64,000 nt of DNA from Paenibacillus sp. FSL A5-0031 (lineage in GTDB: Bacteria; Bacillota; Bacilli; Paenibacillales; Paenibacillaceae), in NCBI RefSeq assembly GCF_001956295.1, contig NZ_MRTD01000017.1, positions 93,719 through 157,718 on the forward strand. Direction: 5' to 3'. The position numbers and the translations under genes were made by a program. A model generated the notes under the pieces. The model saw only the letters and a program-made list of their open reading frames with translations. It searched no databases and had not been told where the DNA came from. Below, one piece after another: positions 33,744-42,772 of this stretch; positions within the stretch are counted from its first letter, which is position 1, and the number at the start of each line of letters is the position of its first letter.

Positions 33744-34604
33744 ATGCGCATGACCAAAAAACGTTTGTTCTGGATATTACCACTAGCTATTCTTGTAGTA
33801 GCGGCTTTTCTTTATTACGAGAATAATGCGATCGGAATAACAAAATATGAAATCAGCTCGGCGAAGCTTCCTGAAGGAGTCAGCTCTTATCGTATCGTTC
33901 ACTTAACTGATCTTCACAGCAAGTCTTTCGGCAAGGAGCAAAGCACAATTACGAGCAAAGTAAAACGGCTGAAGCCGGACCTCATTGTGATGACAGGCGA
34001 CTTGGTTGATAGCAGAAGATACAATGCAGAAACTAGCCTTACCTTGATGCGCAAAATGACGGAACTGGCTCCTGTCTACTATGTGACCGGAAACCATGAA
34101 TATGGCCCGAGGTTAACCGCATTACAGAAGGCGTTGAAAGAGCTGGGCGTCCACGTGATGCGTAACAAAAGCGAAATGATAAAGCTGGGTAATGGGGAGA
34201 TTCGAATGGCTGGCGTAGATGATCCGGTTTTTAATTTAAAGGCTGATGGCGATGTTGCGAAGCTGAATGAAAATATGGCGACTGCTATGCAAGCAACCGA
34301 ATCGGAAAACAACTCCGACACGCTCACTATCCTTTTATCGCATCGCCGGGAGCTTTTTTCGGTCTACACGCAGCACAAAATTGATTTGACCTTCTCCGGC
34401 CATGCGCATGGCGGACAGGTGCGCTTGCCTTTTTTGGGTGGGCTCGTGGCCCCGGGGCAAGGCTTCTTGCCAAAGTATGACGGAGGCAAATATGTGGAAG
34501 GCGGCACAACGATGATCGTCAGCCGCGGGCTCGGCAATAGCATTTTTCCGCAAAGAATATTTAATCGTCCAGAGGTTGTATTGGTTGAGCTTACCCGTCC
34601 GTAA
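33744..34604 (+). CDS. Membrane-anchored metallophosphoesterase (YkuE/YaeI-like)
   Basis: This 286-residue protein has an N-terminal membrane helix and a calcineurin-like domain with all five motifs in order: HLTDLHS (D-x-H), MTGDLVDSRR (GD), YVTGNHEYG (GNHE), LLSHRRE (H) and FSGHAHGGQVRLP (GHxH). The domain would sit outside the membrane. YkuE of Bacillus subtilis is the best-known relative; lipid or nucleotide phosphoesters are candidate substrates. ATG 33744 follows TAAGGAG. It is the last gene of the likely three-gene operon. Confidence 0.9.
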   Translation: MRMTKKRLFWILPLAILVVAAFLYYENNAIGITKYEISSAKLPEGVSSYRIVHLTDLHSKSFGKEQSTITSKVKRLKPDLIVMTGDLVDSRRYNAETSLTLMRKMTELAPVYYVTGNHEYGPRLTALQKALKELGVHVMRNKSEMIKLGNGEIRMAGVDDPVFNLKADGDVAKLNENMATAMQATESENNSDTLTILLSHRRELFSVYTQHKIDLTFSGHAHGGQVRLPFLGGLVAPGQGFLPKYDGGKYVEGGTTMIVSRGLGNSIFPQRIFNRPEVVLVELTRP

Positions 34605-34679
34605 CACTTAGCATCCACGAAACTATGTGGAAAAGCACTCTTTCTAATAGCAAAAGATCCAATGGCAGTACAGAAAAAC

Positions 34680-34724
34680 AACAGCGAAATGAGTTCGATT
34701 TCTTGTCGAGCTTGTTTCGCTGTT
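34680..34724. other. Hairpin downstream of the phosphoesterase gene
   Basis: AACAGCGAAA (34680-34689) pairs perfectly with TTTCGCTGTT (34715-34724), with partial inner pairing. The tail on the plus strand is not U-rich, so termination efficiency is uncertain. Confidence 0.5.
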
Positions 34725-34774
34725 GCCGCTTTTGCAATAAATAAGTTCGTTTCGGCTATGTCCAAAATACAAGC

Positions 34775-34800
34775 TATACTATAGAATGAAAACGTTCCTA
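34775..34800 (+). promoter_or_regulatory. Possible -10 and cre-like site before the 5'-nucleotidase gene
   Basis: TATACT (34775-34780) is followed by ATGAAAACGTTCCTA (34786-34800), which misses the cre consensus at one fixed position. No clear -35 is seen. This is weak evidence for catabolite control. Confidence 0.3.
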
Positions 34801-34832
34801 CTAGTCATCCAAACCACCAAAGGAGAGTCATA

Positions 34833-37073
34833 ATGAAGATGAAGAAAAAAGTAAGTTTAGTGATTGCTGCTCTCATGTTGTTTGGAAGCGTTGTCAATTT
34901 TGTTCCGGGTTCGGTAAAAGCAGCTGAATCGGCAAGCACGGATACCAAGATTTCCATCTTAGGTACTTCGGATATTCACGGACGGTTTATGCCTTGGGAT
35001 TATGCTCTTGACGGTCCCAATCCCACGGGGAGTTTAACGCAGTTATTTACAATGATCAAAAAAGTTCGCGAAGAGAACCCGAATACGGTTTTACTGGATG
35101 CAGGGGATATGATTCAGGGCAATTCGGCTGAATTATTTAATGATCAACCGAAGTCTCCGATGATGGTGGCCATGAATGAAATGAACTATGATGCATGGGT
35201 AATGGGCAATCATGAGTTCAACTTCGGGCTCGATGTGTTCAATAAGATTACCACTCAGTATAAAGGTCAAAGACTGGGCGGGAACATCTATAAGGACAAT
35301 GGCGATCGATTCTTGCCTGCGTATACCATTATCGAAAAAGCTGGCATAAAAATTGGAGTTATTGGAATGGATACGCCAATGACAACTGAGTTTGAAAAAG
35401 GAACAGATCATCTAGACGGCATTGTATTCAAAAATCCTGTTGATGAAACGAAAAAAGCAATCAAGGAATTAGAAGGCAAAGTAGATGTAATGGTTGGTCT
35501 TATGCATATGGGGCTGGAGAATGAAAATGGTGTACCAGGTACTGGCGTAGCTGATATTGCCAATGCGAACCCGGAGCTGGCTGCTATTTTTGCAGGCCAC
35601 ATGCATAAGCTTATTAAAGAGGATACGGTGAATGGCGTTTTAATTGTTGAACCGGATAAATACGGAACGCATGTTTCTCGTATCGACCTTACGTTCACGA
35701 AGCAAGGTGATAAGGTAGTTCTTAAAGATAAGAAAGCTGCTGCATTGCCTGTTAAAGCGGCGGATGGAACGACTGAAGTATCGGATCCAGCATTGGAATC
35801 CACACTGCAGCCGTATCACGATTTTGCAAGGGCAGATGCGAATATCGAGGTGGCACAGCTTAAAGGAATGAATCTTGTAGCTAAAAATGAGATTAATGAT
35901 ATTCCGACTGTACAAATTCAGGAAACACCGTTATCAGACTTCTTTAACGAGGTCATGTTGTATTACAGCAAGGCAGATGTCGTTGCTCATCAGATTGATA
36001 ACGATAAGGCGCGGCTGGATGTAGGTCCTATTAAGAAAAAAGATATTGCCTATAACTATCAGTTTGCTCTAGGAGAAATTACCGTTTACCAAGTAACGGG
36101 TAAAGATTTGAAAGATTACATGGAATGGGCAGCAGGTTATTTTAACTCAACACGACCTGGCGATGTAACAGTTAGCTTTGATAAGACACGCCGCGCTTCC
36201 AAATATAGCACCAACGATTTTTTTGGCGGCGTCAAATATGAAATTGATCTAACGAAGCCTGCTGGCAGTAGAATCACGAACTTGCGTAAAATGGATGGCA
36301 GCAGCATCAAGTCGGACGATGTAGTCAAACTCGGTATGAACGCATATCGTATGGATGCTCTTAAAGCCAAAGGTGGAGCACTTGAAGGACGCAGCTTTGA
36401 GCAGCTTTGGTCTTCGAAGGATGCAAGCACATTTGGCGAAATGGACGGAACCATTCGTAATCGTGCCATTGCGTACCTAAAAGACGTGAAAAAAGGTGTA
36501 TACGAGCCTAAAATTCAAAGCAATTGGAAAATTACAGGTGTAGATACGAAATCTCCTGAACGTGCTGATGTAGTTGAGCTTATTAATACCGGTATATTGG
36601 AGATTCCGAAGACGGAGGATGGCAAATATACCAATGTAGCCTCAATTAACATTTTGGATGCGGTCACTGAAAATGAAATAGCTGAGTTGTCTAACAAAGC
36701 AAAGGTGGAGCAAAGTCTATTTGCCGGCGTGAAGACAAAAGGCGAGTTCTATCATAAACTGAATGCGGCGATTAAGGCAGCAGTGACTACCCCAGAGGTA
36801 ACTACTCCGGAAGTAATCATTCCAAAGGAACCAGTTAAGCCTAATCCTAAACCTGATCCTAAACCTACAGTAAAGCCGGTCGTTAAGAAGCAAGCAAAGG
36901 TTACAGCATACTTCTTGAATGTTCGTGCTGAAGCTTCTTCGAAAGCAAAAATTTATACGGCTGTACCAAAAGGTACTGTTCTTGAAGTGTTAGGAACGGA
37001 GTACGGCTGGGTGAAGGTTTCGTATAAAGGGAAAATAGCATATGTGTATGGTAAATATGTAGATATGATTTAA
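34833..37073 (+). CDS. Secreted 5'-nucleotidase / 2',3'-cyclic phosphodiesterase family protein with C-terminal SH3b domain
   Basis: This 746-residue protein has a Sec signal peptide (cleavage probably after VKA, residue 30). A metallophosphatase domain follows: ILGTSDIHGRF with Asp47/His49, LLDAGDMIQGN, WVMGNHEFNFG, LMHMGLEN and AGHMH. Then comes a 5'-nucleotidase C-terminal substrate domain (about 350-540). A Pro/Thr/Lys-rich spacer (TTPEV repeats, PKPDPKP) leads to a bacterial SH3 domain (about 690-746, AYFLNVRAEASSKAKIY), which normally binds cell wall. So the enzyme is likely wall-associated and scavenges phosphate or nucleosides. ATG 34833 follows AAAGGAGAG. Two hairpins follow the gene. 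Confidence 0.9.
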   Translation: MKMKKKVSLVIAALMLFGSVVNFVPGSVKAAESASTDTKISILGTSDIHGRFMPWDYALDGPNPTGSLTQLFTMIKKVREENPNTVLLDAGDMIQGNSAELFNDQPKSPMMVAMNEMNYDAWVMGNHEFNFGLDVFNKITTQYKGQRLGGNIYKDNGDRFLPAYTIIEKAGIKIGVIGMDTPMTTEFEKGTDHLDGIVFKNPVDETKKAIKELEGKVDVMVGLMHMGLENENGVPGTGVADIANANPELAAIFAGHMHKLIKEDTVNGVLIVEPDKYGTHVSRIDLTFTKQGDKVVLKDKKAAALPVKAADGTTEVSDPALESTLQPYHDFARADANIEVAQLKGMNLVAKNEINDIPTVQIQETPLSDFFNEVMLYYSKADVVAHQIDNDKARLDVGPIKKKDIAYNYQFALGEITVYQVTGKDLKDYMEWAAGYFNSTRPGDVTVSFDKTRRASKYSTNDFFGGVKYEIDLTKPAGSRITNLRKMDGSSIKSDDVVKLGMNAYRMDALKAKGGALEGRSFEQLWSSKDASTFGEMDGTIRNRAIAYLKDVKKGVYEPKIQSNWKITGVDTKSPERADVVELINTGILEIPKTEDGKYTNVASINILDAVTENEIAELSNKAKVEQSLFAGVKTKGEFYHKLNAAIKAAVTTPEVTTPEVIIPKEPVKPNPKPDPKPTVKPVVKKQAKVTAYFLNVRAEASSKAKIYTAVPKGTVLEVLGTEYGWVKVSYKGKIAYVYGKYVDMI

Positions 37074-37088
37074 TATTATATTTTGCTT

Positions 37089-37120
37089 AGTGCCCAGTCT
37101 TTGTAGACTGGGCACTTTTT
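37089..37120 (+). terminator. Terminator after the 5'-nucleotidase gene
   Basis: A perfect 12-bp stem AGTGCCCAGTCT / AGACTGGGCACT with loop TTGT is followed by five T. Confidence 0.92.
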
Positions 37121-37153
37121 GGGTAAATACTATTTTCCAAAATAGACAAAAAG

Positions 37154-37182
37154 AGACCCACAGCATTCGGTGCTGTGGGTCT
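37154..37182. terminator. Second hairpin, terminator-like
   Basis: A perfect 12-bp stem AGACCCACAGCA / TGCTGTGGGTCT closes a TTCGG loop. A-rich sequence on its left makes it a better terminator on the minus strand; it may reinforce isolation of the polyketide operon. Confidence 0.6.
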
Positions 37183-37388
37183 TCATTATATATATTACAA
37201 AAGGGGGTTGTTTTCATTATAGTAGGCTTTCATTAAAACGAGATGAAAATTATATTTCAAGTTTATTACAAATGATTGGAAAACGATGTAATACTCGCTT
37301 GCATATCAAGGAGAAGCAATGAATAGACTTGTTAAAAGCAGAATACTTGTCCGATTATGCTTGTCTGGAGAGGGTGGGAAATTACGAT

Positions 37389-38543
37389 ATGAAGCATTCA
37401 CAATCGAGTATTGCGATATTAGGGATAGGTACAGCGGTTCCGCCTCATCTTGTTGATCAAGCGGATACAGCGCGAAGGTTAGTCGATGCATTAAGCGATA
37501 AGCCGGATTCCGCCCGTTGGGGAAGAAGGATTTTTAAGCAATGCGGCGTGCAAAGCCGGTATACTTGTGAACCGAATCTGCTAGCGGAAGCAGCTGAATG
37601 CCGTTACCTGCCGAGCGCTTCACCGGAGACCGCTCCCTCGACAGCGGAACGTATGGGCATATATAAGCGGGAATCCGTTCCGCTTGGGCTTCATGCAGCG
37701 AGACAAGCTTTGGCAGATGGAGAGGTTGATGCGGCTGAGATTACACATCTCATTACGGTCAGCTGTACCGGACAATTTTTGCCGGGAATGGATGCAGCGA
37801 TCATATATCAATTAGGACTAGCCCCCACGATCACCCGTATCCCGCTTAATTTTCTCGGCTGTGCTGCAGGGCTTAAAGCCATTGGCCTGTCACGTCAAAT
37901 TGTATCGAATGACAATAACGCTAATGTACTTGTTGTATGCGTCGAGTTATGCACGCTGCATATTCAGCCATCTGGCGATAAGGAATCGTTATTTGCCGCT
38001 TCATTTTTCGGGGATGGAGCTTCAGCCTGCGTTATTGGTGAGGGCAAGCCGCATCACAAGCCTATTTTTGCGCTAGGCGAAGAACGTTCAGTTCTGCTGC
38101 CTGAATGTGCAGAGGAAATGGTGTGGGAGGTTGGCAACCACGGCTTTGACCTATACCTTTCTCCACATATTCCGAAGCTGATCGGCGAGTTTATACCTGC
38201 GGAAGTAAAGCAATTATGCGGGGATGAAGCGCTGGATCTATGGGCAATCCACCCAGGCGGCAAAGGCATTATCGATATTTTGCAAAATAAGTTCGAGCTT
38301 ACGGATGTGCAAACCTCGCATAGCTTAGGCGTGCTGCGCGATTATGGCAATGTCTCCTCTGCTACGATTTTGTTCGTGCTGAATGCCATGAGATCGCATC
38401 TTCAAGAAACAGGCTCAGAGCGAGTAGGCGGCATTGCACTCGCATTTGGTCCAGGCTTAACCGCTGAGATGATTAAGATTGCTTATGTTCCCGCTGTACT
38501 TACGGGGGATCAAGAGCAAATGGCGGACGAGGCTTATGTCTAG
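37389..38543 (+). CDS. Type III polyketide synthase (chalcone-synthase-like)
   Basis: This 384-residue enzyme has the catalytic triad of the family: Cys158 (LNFLGCAAGLKA), His288 (WAIHPGGKGI) and Asn321 (RDYGNVSSAT). The CTGQFLPGMD loop and the C-terminal GGIALAFGPGLTAEM are also present. Type III synthases extend an acyl-CoA with malonyl-CoA units to give pyrones, resorcinols or phloroglucinols; bacterial ones near lipid genes usually make long-chain alkylpyrones or alkylresorcinols. ATG 37389 fits where the conserved domain begins (MKHSQSSIAILGIG). Its GGAGAGGGTGG lies 11 nt upstream, and a TTG at 37329 is the alternative. The stop overlaps the methyltransferase start by 8 bp. Starter unit and product cannot be read from sequence. 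Confidence 0.93.
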   Translation: MKHSQSSIAILGIGTAVPPHLVDQADTARRLVDALSDKPDSARWGRRIFKQCGVQSRYTCEPNLLAEAAECRYLPSASPETAPSTAERMGIYKRESVPLGLHAARQALADGEVDAAEITHLITVSCTGQFLPGMDAAIIYQLGLAPTITRIPLNFLGCAAGLKAIGLSRQIVSNDNNANVLVVCVELCTLHIQPSGDKESLFAASFFGDGASACVIGEGKPHHKPIFALGEERSVLLPECAEEMVWEVGNHGFDLYLSPHIPKLIGEFIPAEVKQLCGDEALDLWAIHPGGKGIIDILQNKFELTDVQTSHSLGVLRDYGNVSSATILFVLNAMRSHLQETGSERVGGIALAFGPGLTAEMIKIAYVPAVLTGDQEQMADEAYV

Positions 38544-39270
38544 AAGCTTGCGTCATCGGGCTGCAACTGCCGAGCTTATGGATGATTTCTCAATTGGCGG
38601 GGCTGAGCTGCACGAGGCTTTGCGTCAGCTTCGTCAACTGAACCGTATTTTTGCTGCAGCCGCACCGACGATTTACGGCGTCGAACGACTTTGGGAGCAA
38701 GCGAATAAGCCGAGAAGCCTGACCATTCTTGATGTTGGAGCGGGCTCAGGCGATGTGAACCATGAGCTGCTGAAGTGGGCTGATGGGCGGGGAATTGACC
38801 TTTCTATTCAGCTAGTGGATATAACGGAAGAGGCTTGCGAGGAAGCTAGGCGGTTTTTTCAGAAGGAGCCAAGAGTCCAGATTAAGCAAGGCGATTTGTT
38901 TGATTTGGATGATGGCAGTGCGGATATCGTAACGGGGACGCAGTTTTTGCATCATTTCTCCGAGGAGGAGCTGCCGCATGCAGCTGCAAGTATGCTCAAG
39001 GCATCACGGCTTGGCGTGGTTATCAATGACATCCACCGTCACTGGGTCGCATGGGCTGCGGTATGGCTGACGACTCGGATCATTTCCACTAATCGATACA
39101 TTTTGCATGACGGTCCATTATCGGTTGCCAAGGGCTTTCGCGCAAAAGATTGGAAGCTTCTTGGCCAAAAACTGAGCAATGGTTCTATCAGCTACAGCTG
39201 GAGGCCTTTGTTCCGATATGCGGTCGTTATTAGCAAGTCACATAACAGTCCATTTGACGGAGCTGAGTAA
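38536..39270 (+). CDS. Class I SAM-dependent methyltransferase of the polyketide operon
   Basis: This 244-residue methyltransferase has motif I LDVGAGSGD, followed by acidic motif II (IQLVDITEEACEEA) and a motif III region with VTGTQFLHHFSEEEL. ATG 38536 overlaps the synthase stop and has GGACGAGG upstream; the frame further upstream lies inside the synthase gene and is not used. Position in the operon suggests O- or C-methylation of the polyketide product. In Streptomyces griseus the srs operon also encodes a type III synthase, a methyltransferase and a flavin hydroxylase, though its methyltransferase is of another family. Substrate is inferred. Confidence 0.87.
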   Translation: MSRSLRHRAATAELMDDFSIGGAELHEALRQLRQLNRIFAAAAPTIYGVERLWEQANKPRSLTILDVGAGSGDVNHELLKWADGRGIDLSIQLVDITEEACEEARRFFQKEPRVQIKQGDLFDLDDGSADIVTGTQFLHHFSEEELPHAAASMLKASRLGVVINDIHRHWVAWAAVWLTTRIISTNRYILHDGPLSVAKGFRAKDWKLLGQKLSNGSISYSWRPLFRYAVVISKSHNSPFDGAE

Positions 39271-39271
39271 A

Positions 39272-40417
39272 ATGACGCGTATACTGGATGCAGCTGTGCT
39301 CGGAGCGGGCATAGCTGGGAGCAGCTTAGCTAAAGCGCTTGCCGATAAGGGCTGGGAGACGTTGCTGCTCGATCGTCAATCATTTCCGCGCCATAAGGTT
39401 TGTGGAGAGTTTTTATCTCCCGAAGCGCAAGGAACACTACAGGTGCTTGGTTTAAGCGAGTCTATTAAAGCGCTGGGACCAAGCCTGATAGAGCGGATAC
39501 GTTTAATTTTCGAAAATGGCGCTGAGATTAATATTCCGCTTTCAAGTGCGGCATGGGGTCTCAGTCGATATTCGCTTGATGCCGCGCTCCATCAAGCGGC
39601 GCAGCAAGCGGGCGCAAAACTGCAAACGGGAACGACAGTGACGGCAGTGAAGGCTACTGATTTTGGTTATTCCATTGAAACAAAACAAAACGGTAAATTC
39701 AGCTCAGTTGAGGCTCGTACTGTCATCGCTGCTTGGGGAGCAAATAAGCATGCAGGATTACCGGGCTACAAGCAACATCAGACGGCGAAGCCCTCGTACA
39801 TGGGCGTGAAATCCCATTTTCGCGGCATAGCTATGGAGCCGGTTGTTGAGCTATATTTCTTCCGCGGCGGTTACTTAGGATTATGCCCCGTAGAAGACGG
39901 GCTTGTGAATGCTTCGGCGCTGCTCGCTCGTGATAGCTTTGCAGATGCAGGAAAGACGATACTGGGGATCATGAAAGCCGCCGCAAGGCGAAATTCGAGA
40001 CTGCATGAGAAGCTCGCGCTTGGGGAGTCTGTTCAAGGATCGCAGGCGGCAGTAGCGCCTGTTCATTTGAACCATAAGCCGCACGCGTGGGATCAGCTTC
40101 CGCTTCTCGGCGATGCAGGTGCGATGATTCCCCCGCTTTGTGGAGATGGAATGTCCATGGCACTTCGCTCCGCTGCTCTATGTGCTCCGCTTGCTGACCG
40201 CTATTTAAATGGAAGTCTTACTATGGCTGATTGGCAGCTTGCTTATATTAGGGCAATTAAACGTGAATTTGAGGGGCCGCTGCGATGGGGAAGCTTCCTG
40301 CAATGGTTATTTCATATGCCGACCGTTTCTAGTTGGCTGCCAAACGCCGCGCGAATAGCGCCTCCACTTGCACAGGGGCTCGTCCGGGCGACGAGATTAA
40401 AGCCATTCCGGATGTAA
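39272..40417 (+). CDS. FAD-dependent oxidoreductase (geranylgeranyl-reductase / UbiH-like) of the polyketide operon
   Basis: This 381-residue flavoprotein has the dinucleotide motif VLGAGIAGSSLAKAL at the N terminus and the acidic residue of LLLDRQSFPRHKVCGEFLSP. Late in the chain is the FAD motif GDAGAMIPPLCGDGMSMAL. These are features of the geranylgeranyl reductase/aromatic hydroxylase group. ATG 39272 follows GGAG, one base after the methyltransferase stop. In an operon with a type III synthase it probably hydroxylates or oxidises the aromatic ring, as SrsC-like enzymes do on the way to quinones; reduction of an unsaturated chain is the alternative. Confidence 0.87.
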   Translation: MTRILDAAVLGAGIAGSSLAKALADKGWETLLLDRQSFPRHKVCGEFLSPEAQGTLQVLGLSESIKALGPSLIERIRLIFENGAEINIPLSSAAWGLSRYSLDAALHQAAQQAGAKLQTGTTVTAVKATDFGYSIETKQNGKFSSVEARTVIAAWGANKHAGLPGYKQHQTAKPSYMGVKSHFRGIAMEPVVELYFFRGGYLGLCPVEDGLVNASALLARDSFADAGKTILGIMKAAARRNSRLHEKLALGESVQGSQAAVAPVHLNHKPHAWDQLPLLGDAGAMIPPLCGDGMSMALRSAALCAPLADRYLNGSLTMADWQLAYIRAIKREFEGPLRWGSFLQWLFHMPTVSSWLPNAARIAPPLAQGLVRATRLKPFRM

Positions 40418-40471
40418 AGGCTAAGCCAATGAGCAGCTTGCGGATTTGACTGACTTTGGAGGTGCATATTC

Positions 40472-42625
40472 ATGGGGATGAACAGCCTAGCACTCCTATC
40501 CTTTCGCTTTCCGCGAGTGTGTATTTTCTTATGGTCAATTGCACTTATCTTAGTTGGCAGTCATGCGCTTAGGCTGGATTCCGTCGTACAAGACCATGGC
40601 TTGTATCCGCAAAAGGGAAGTTATGCCAAGGTGCAGCAGGTGCTCGCATCCGATTTTAGTCTGTCAGAAGCACCGGTCATGCTGTTATTCGAGAAAACGG
40701 ACAACTTATCGAAGTCGCGATTTCGTGCTTTTATTGAACAGACGCTTCGGCAGGTGAGCGGGACTCAGGGTCTGACTAATATCATTTCTCCGCTTGAGCG
40801 GCAGGAACTGCAGAAAGGGAACTACGCGTACGCGCTGCTTTCATTCGACGCTCCACCTTATCGGATGGAGGATACGCTGAAGCAGTTAAACCAACTTTTG
40901 CCCGCCCACAGCGGTATTTCGATAAAAGTGACAGGCAAATCAGTTATTCAAGGCGATGTAAATGAGGCTAGTCATGCGGATTTGGCAAAAGCAGAGCTGA
41001 TTGGCATACCGCTTGCTTTTCTCATCTTGTGGCTCGTTTTCCGTAAAATCATTATTGCGCTGCTCCCCATCGTTATTGGTATAACGGGAGTGACAATTGC
41101 TATGGGAGTTGTATATGGTATAGGCACCAAATTGCCGCTGTCCAATTTTGTTCTGAATGTGATTCCGATGGTGGGACTTGCCCTAAGCATCGACTTTGCA
41201 CTTATGCTCGTTAGCCGATTTCGCGAGGAACTCGGAGGGTACAAGCAGCCTGTTCAGGCGCTTGCTGCAACGATGAAAACAGCTGGCAGAGCTGTTTTTG
41301 TATCGGCAGCTTGTGTCTTCTTAGGTTTGCTGAGCTTTATCTGGATTCCGCTGCCCATGTTTTCATCCATTGCGCTTGGAGCGATGACAGTAGTAGCCGT
41401 ATCGCTGCTGCTCGCGTTTACGCTGCTGCCTGCACTGCTTGCGATTTGCTTGCCTTCCATGCAAACGAAAAAAACGCGCCCGATTGGTACCAGTCGTTCA
41501 TCCGTCTGGGATGGGCTTGCTCGTTTGGTAATGAAACGGCCAATGGTGATGGGGATGCTGGCAGGGGGCGTGCTTATCCTATGCTTGTTGCCCCTTAGTA
41601 GAATGGAGACTGCTGTTCCAGATGAGACTTCATTGCCTCAAAACTATGAATCTCGGTTGGCCGCTGAGGCTTCAGAGGCTGTTTTTGAGCTGCCCTCCAC
41701 ATCAAAGGTTTGGGTGATTGCTCGCGGGGATAGTCTGTTTTTGGAGCAAGCGGATTGGATGAATGCCTTTGAGCTGACGAAGCGCTTGGAGCAAGATCCG
41801 AGCGTCTTGAGGGTGGACTCGGTGTTCTCTAGGCTTAATTTGCCACCCGAGTATTTGACGACAATCATGCAGCGGCCACTGCAAAATAAGAAATTCCAGC
41901 CGGCGCTCCAGCCATTTCTGCAAAATAACCAAATGCTGCTGCAAGTGACGATAGCGGGCGAACCATCCTCTCGCGAGACGATGAATTGGCTTAGGGAGTG
42001 GGAGCGAAGAGGGGAATCATCAAAAATATTCTTCTCGCTTGGAGGAGAGGCAAAGTATGAGCAGGAAGTATTCGATCATGTTTTCGGAAGCTTAGCTTAT
42101 GTGCTGCTCTTTCTATTTGTTACGAATTTTATCGTGCTTCTTGTTGCCTTTCGTTCCGTCCTCATTGCTCTCAAAACCATACTCCTCAATCTTCTGAGCA
42201 TAGGAGCATCCTTTGGTATTCTGACATGGGTCTTCATGGATGGCCGATTGGGAATTGAGGCGAGCAGCATTGCCATTATGATCCCGGTATTTATTTTTGG
42301 ATTAGTATTTGGAATTAGTATGGATTACGGCGTTTTTCTCATCTCGCGCATAAGCGAGGAATTTCATAATACGCGCAGCAATAAGCAGGCTGTACGAAAG
42401 GGCCTTTCCTCCGTCAGTCATGTGATAACCGCGGCTGCAGCTATCATGATCGTCGTCACCGCACCCTTTGCATTTGGCGAAGTAGTTGGCGTAAAGCAGC
42501 TCGGCATCGGCATCGCGACAGCCATATTTATTGACGCAACAATCGTGAGAATGGTGCTGGCGCCTTCCTTAATGCTCATGCTTGGAAAATGGAACTGGTG
42601 GGCTCCGAGCTGGTTGAAGCAATAG
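40472..42625 (+). CDS. MMPL/RND-family transporter
   Basis: This 717-residue protein has two repeated halves. Each has a helix (N-terminal CIFLWSIALILVGSHAL), an extracellular loop domain and a block of five helices. Intramembrane acidic residues typical of proton-driven RND transporters occur in IDFALMLVSRFREE and MDYGVFLISRISEE. MMPL proteins export lipids and polyketide lipids. ATG 40472 follows GGAGG, 54 bp after the oxidoreductase gene with no terminator between, so export of the polyketide product is a reasonable inference. A TTCG-loop terminator ends the operon. Confidence 0.92.
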   Translation: MGMNSLALLSFRFPRVCIFLWSIALILVGSHALRLDSVVQDHGLYPQKGSYAKVQQVLASDFSLSEAPVMLLFEKTDNLSKSRFRAFIEQTLRQVSGTQGLTNIISPLERQELQKGNYAYALLSFDAPPYRMEDTLKQLNQLLPAHSGISIKVTGKSVIQGDVNEASHADLAKAELIGIPLAFLILWLVFRKIIIALLPIVIGITGVTIAMGVVYGIGTKLPLSNFVLNVIPMVGLALSIDFALMLVSRFREELGGYKQPVQALAATMKTAGRAVFVSAACVFLGLLSFIWIPLPMFSSIALGAMTVVAVSLLLAFTLLPALLAICLPSMQTKKTRPIGTSRSSVWDGLARLVMKRPMVMGMLAGGVLILCLLPLSRMETAVPDETSLPQNYESRLAAEASEAVFELPSTSKVWVIARGDSLFLEQADWMNAFELTKRLEQDPSVLRVDSVFSRLNLPPEYLTTIMQRPLQNKKFQPALQPFLQNNQMLLQVTIAGEPSSRETMNWLREWERRGESSKIFFSLGGEAKYEQEVFDHVFGSLAYVLLFLFVTNFIVLLVAFRSVLIALKTILLNLLSIGASFGILTWVFMDGRLGIEASSIAIMIPVFIFGLVFGISMDYGVFLISRISEEFHNTRSNKQAVRKGLSSVSHVITAAAAIMIVVTAPFAFGEVVGVKQLGIGIATAIFIDATIVRMVLAPSLMLMLGKWNWWAPSWLKQ

Positions 42626-42642
42626 AAATCGTATGCGTATTG

Positions 42643-42666
42643 CGGCTGCTTCGGCAGTCGTTTTTC
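42643..42666 (+). terminator. Terminator of the polyketide operon
   Basis: CGGCTGC pairs with GCAGTCG around a TTCG loop and is followed by TTTTTC. Confidence 0.8.
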
Positions 42667-42772
42667 ATTTGCCTATTTGAGGACAAGCATAATTGCGCCT
42701 TATTTTTATTTCTTATAGCGGAAATTAATTTGTGCTATAGTTTGAATAATCATAATGCAGAGGAGATATTTC

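Noticed and set aside
35408..35803. Antisense open frame inside the 5'-nucleotidase gene
   Set aside because: It is the mirror of a well-supported gene and has no ribosome binding site or family motif.
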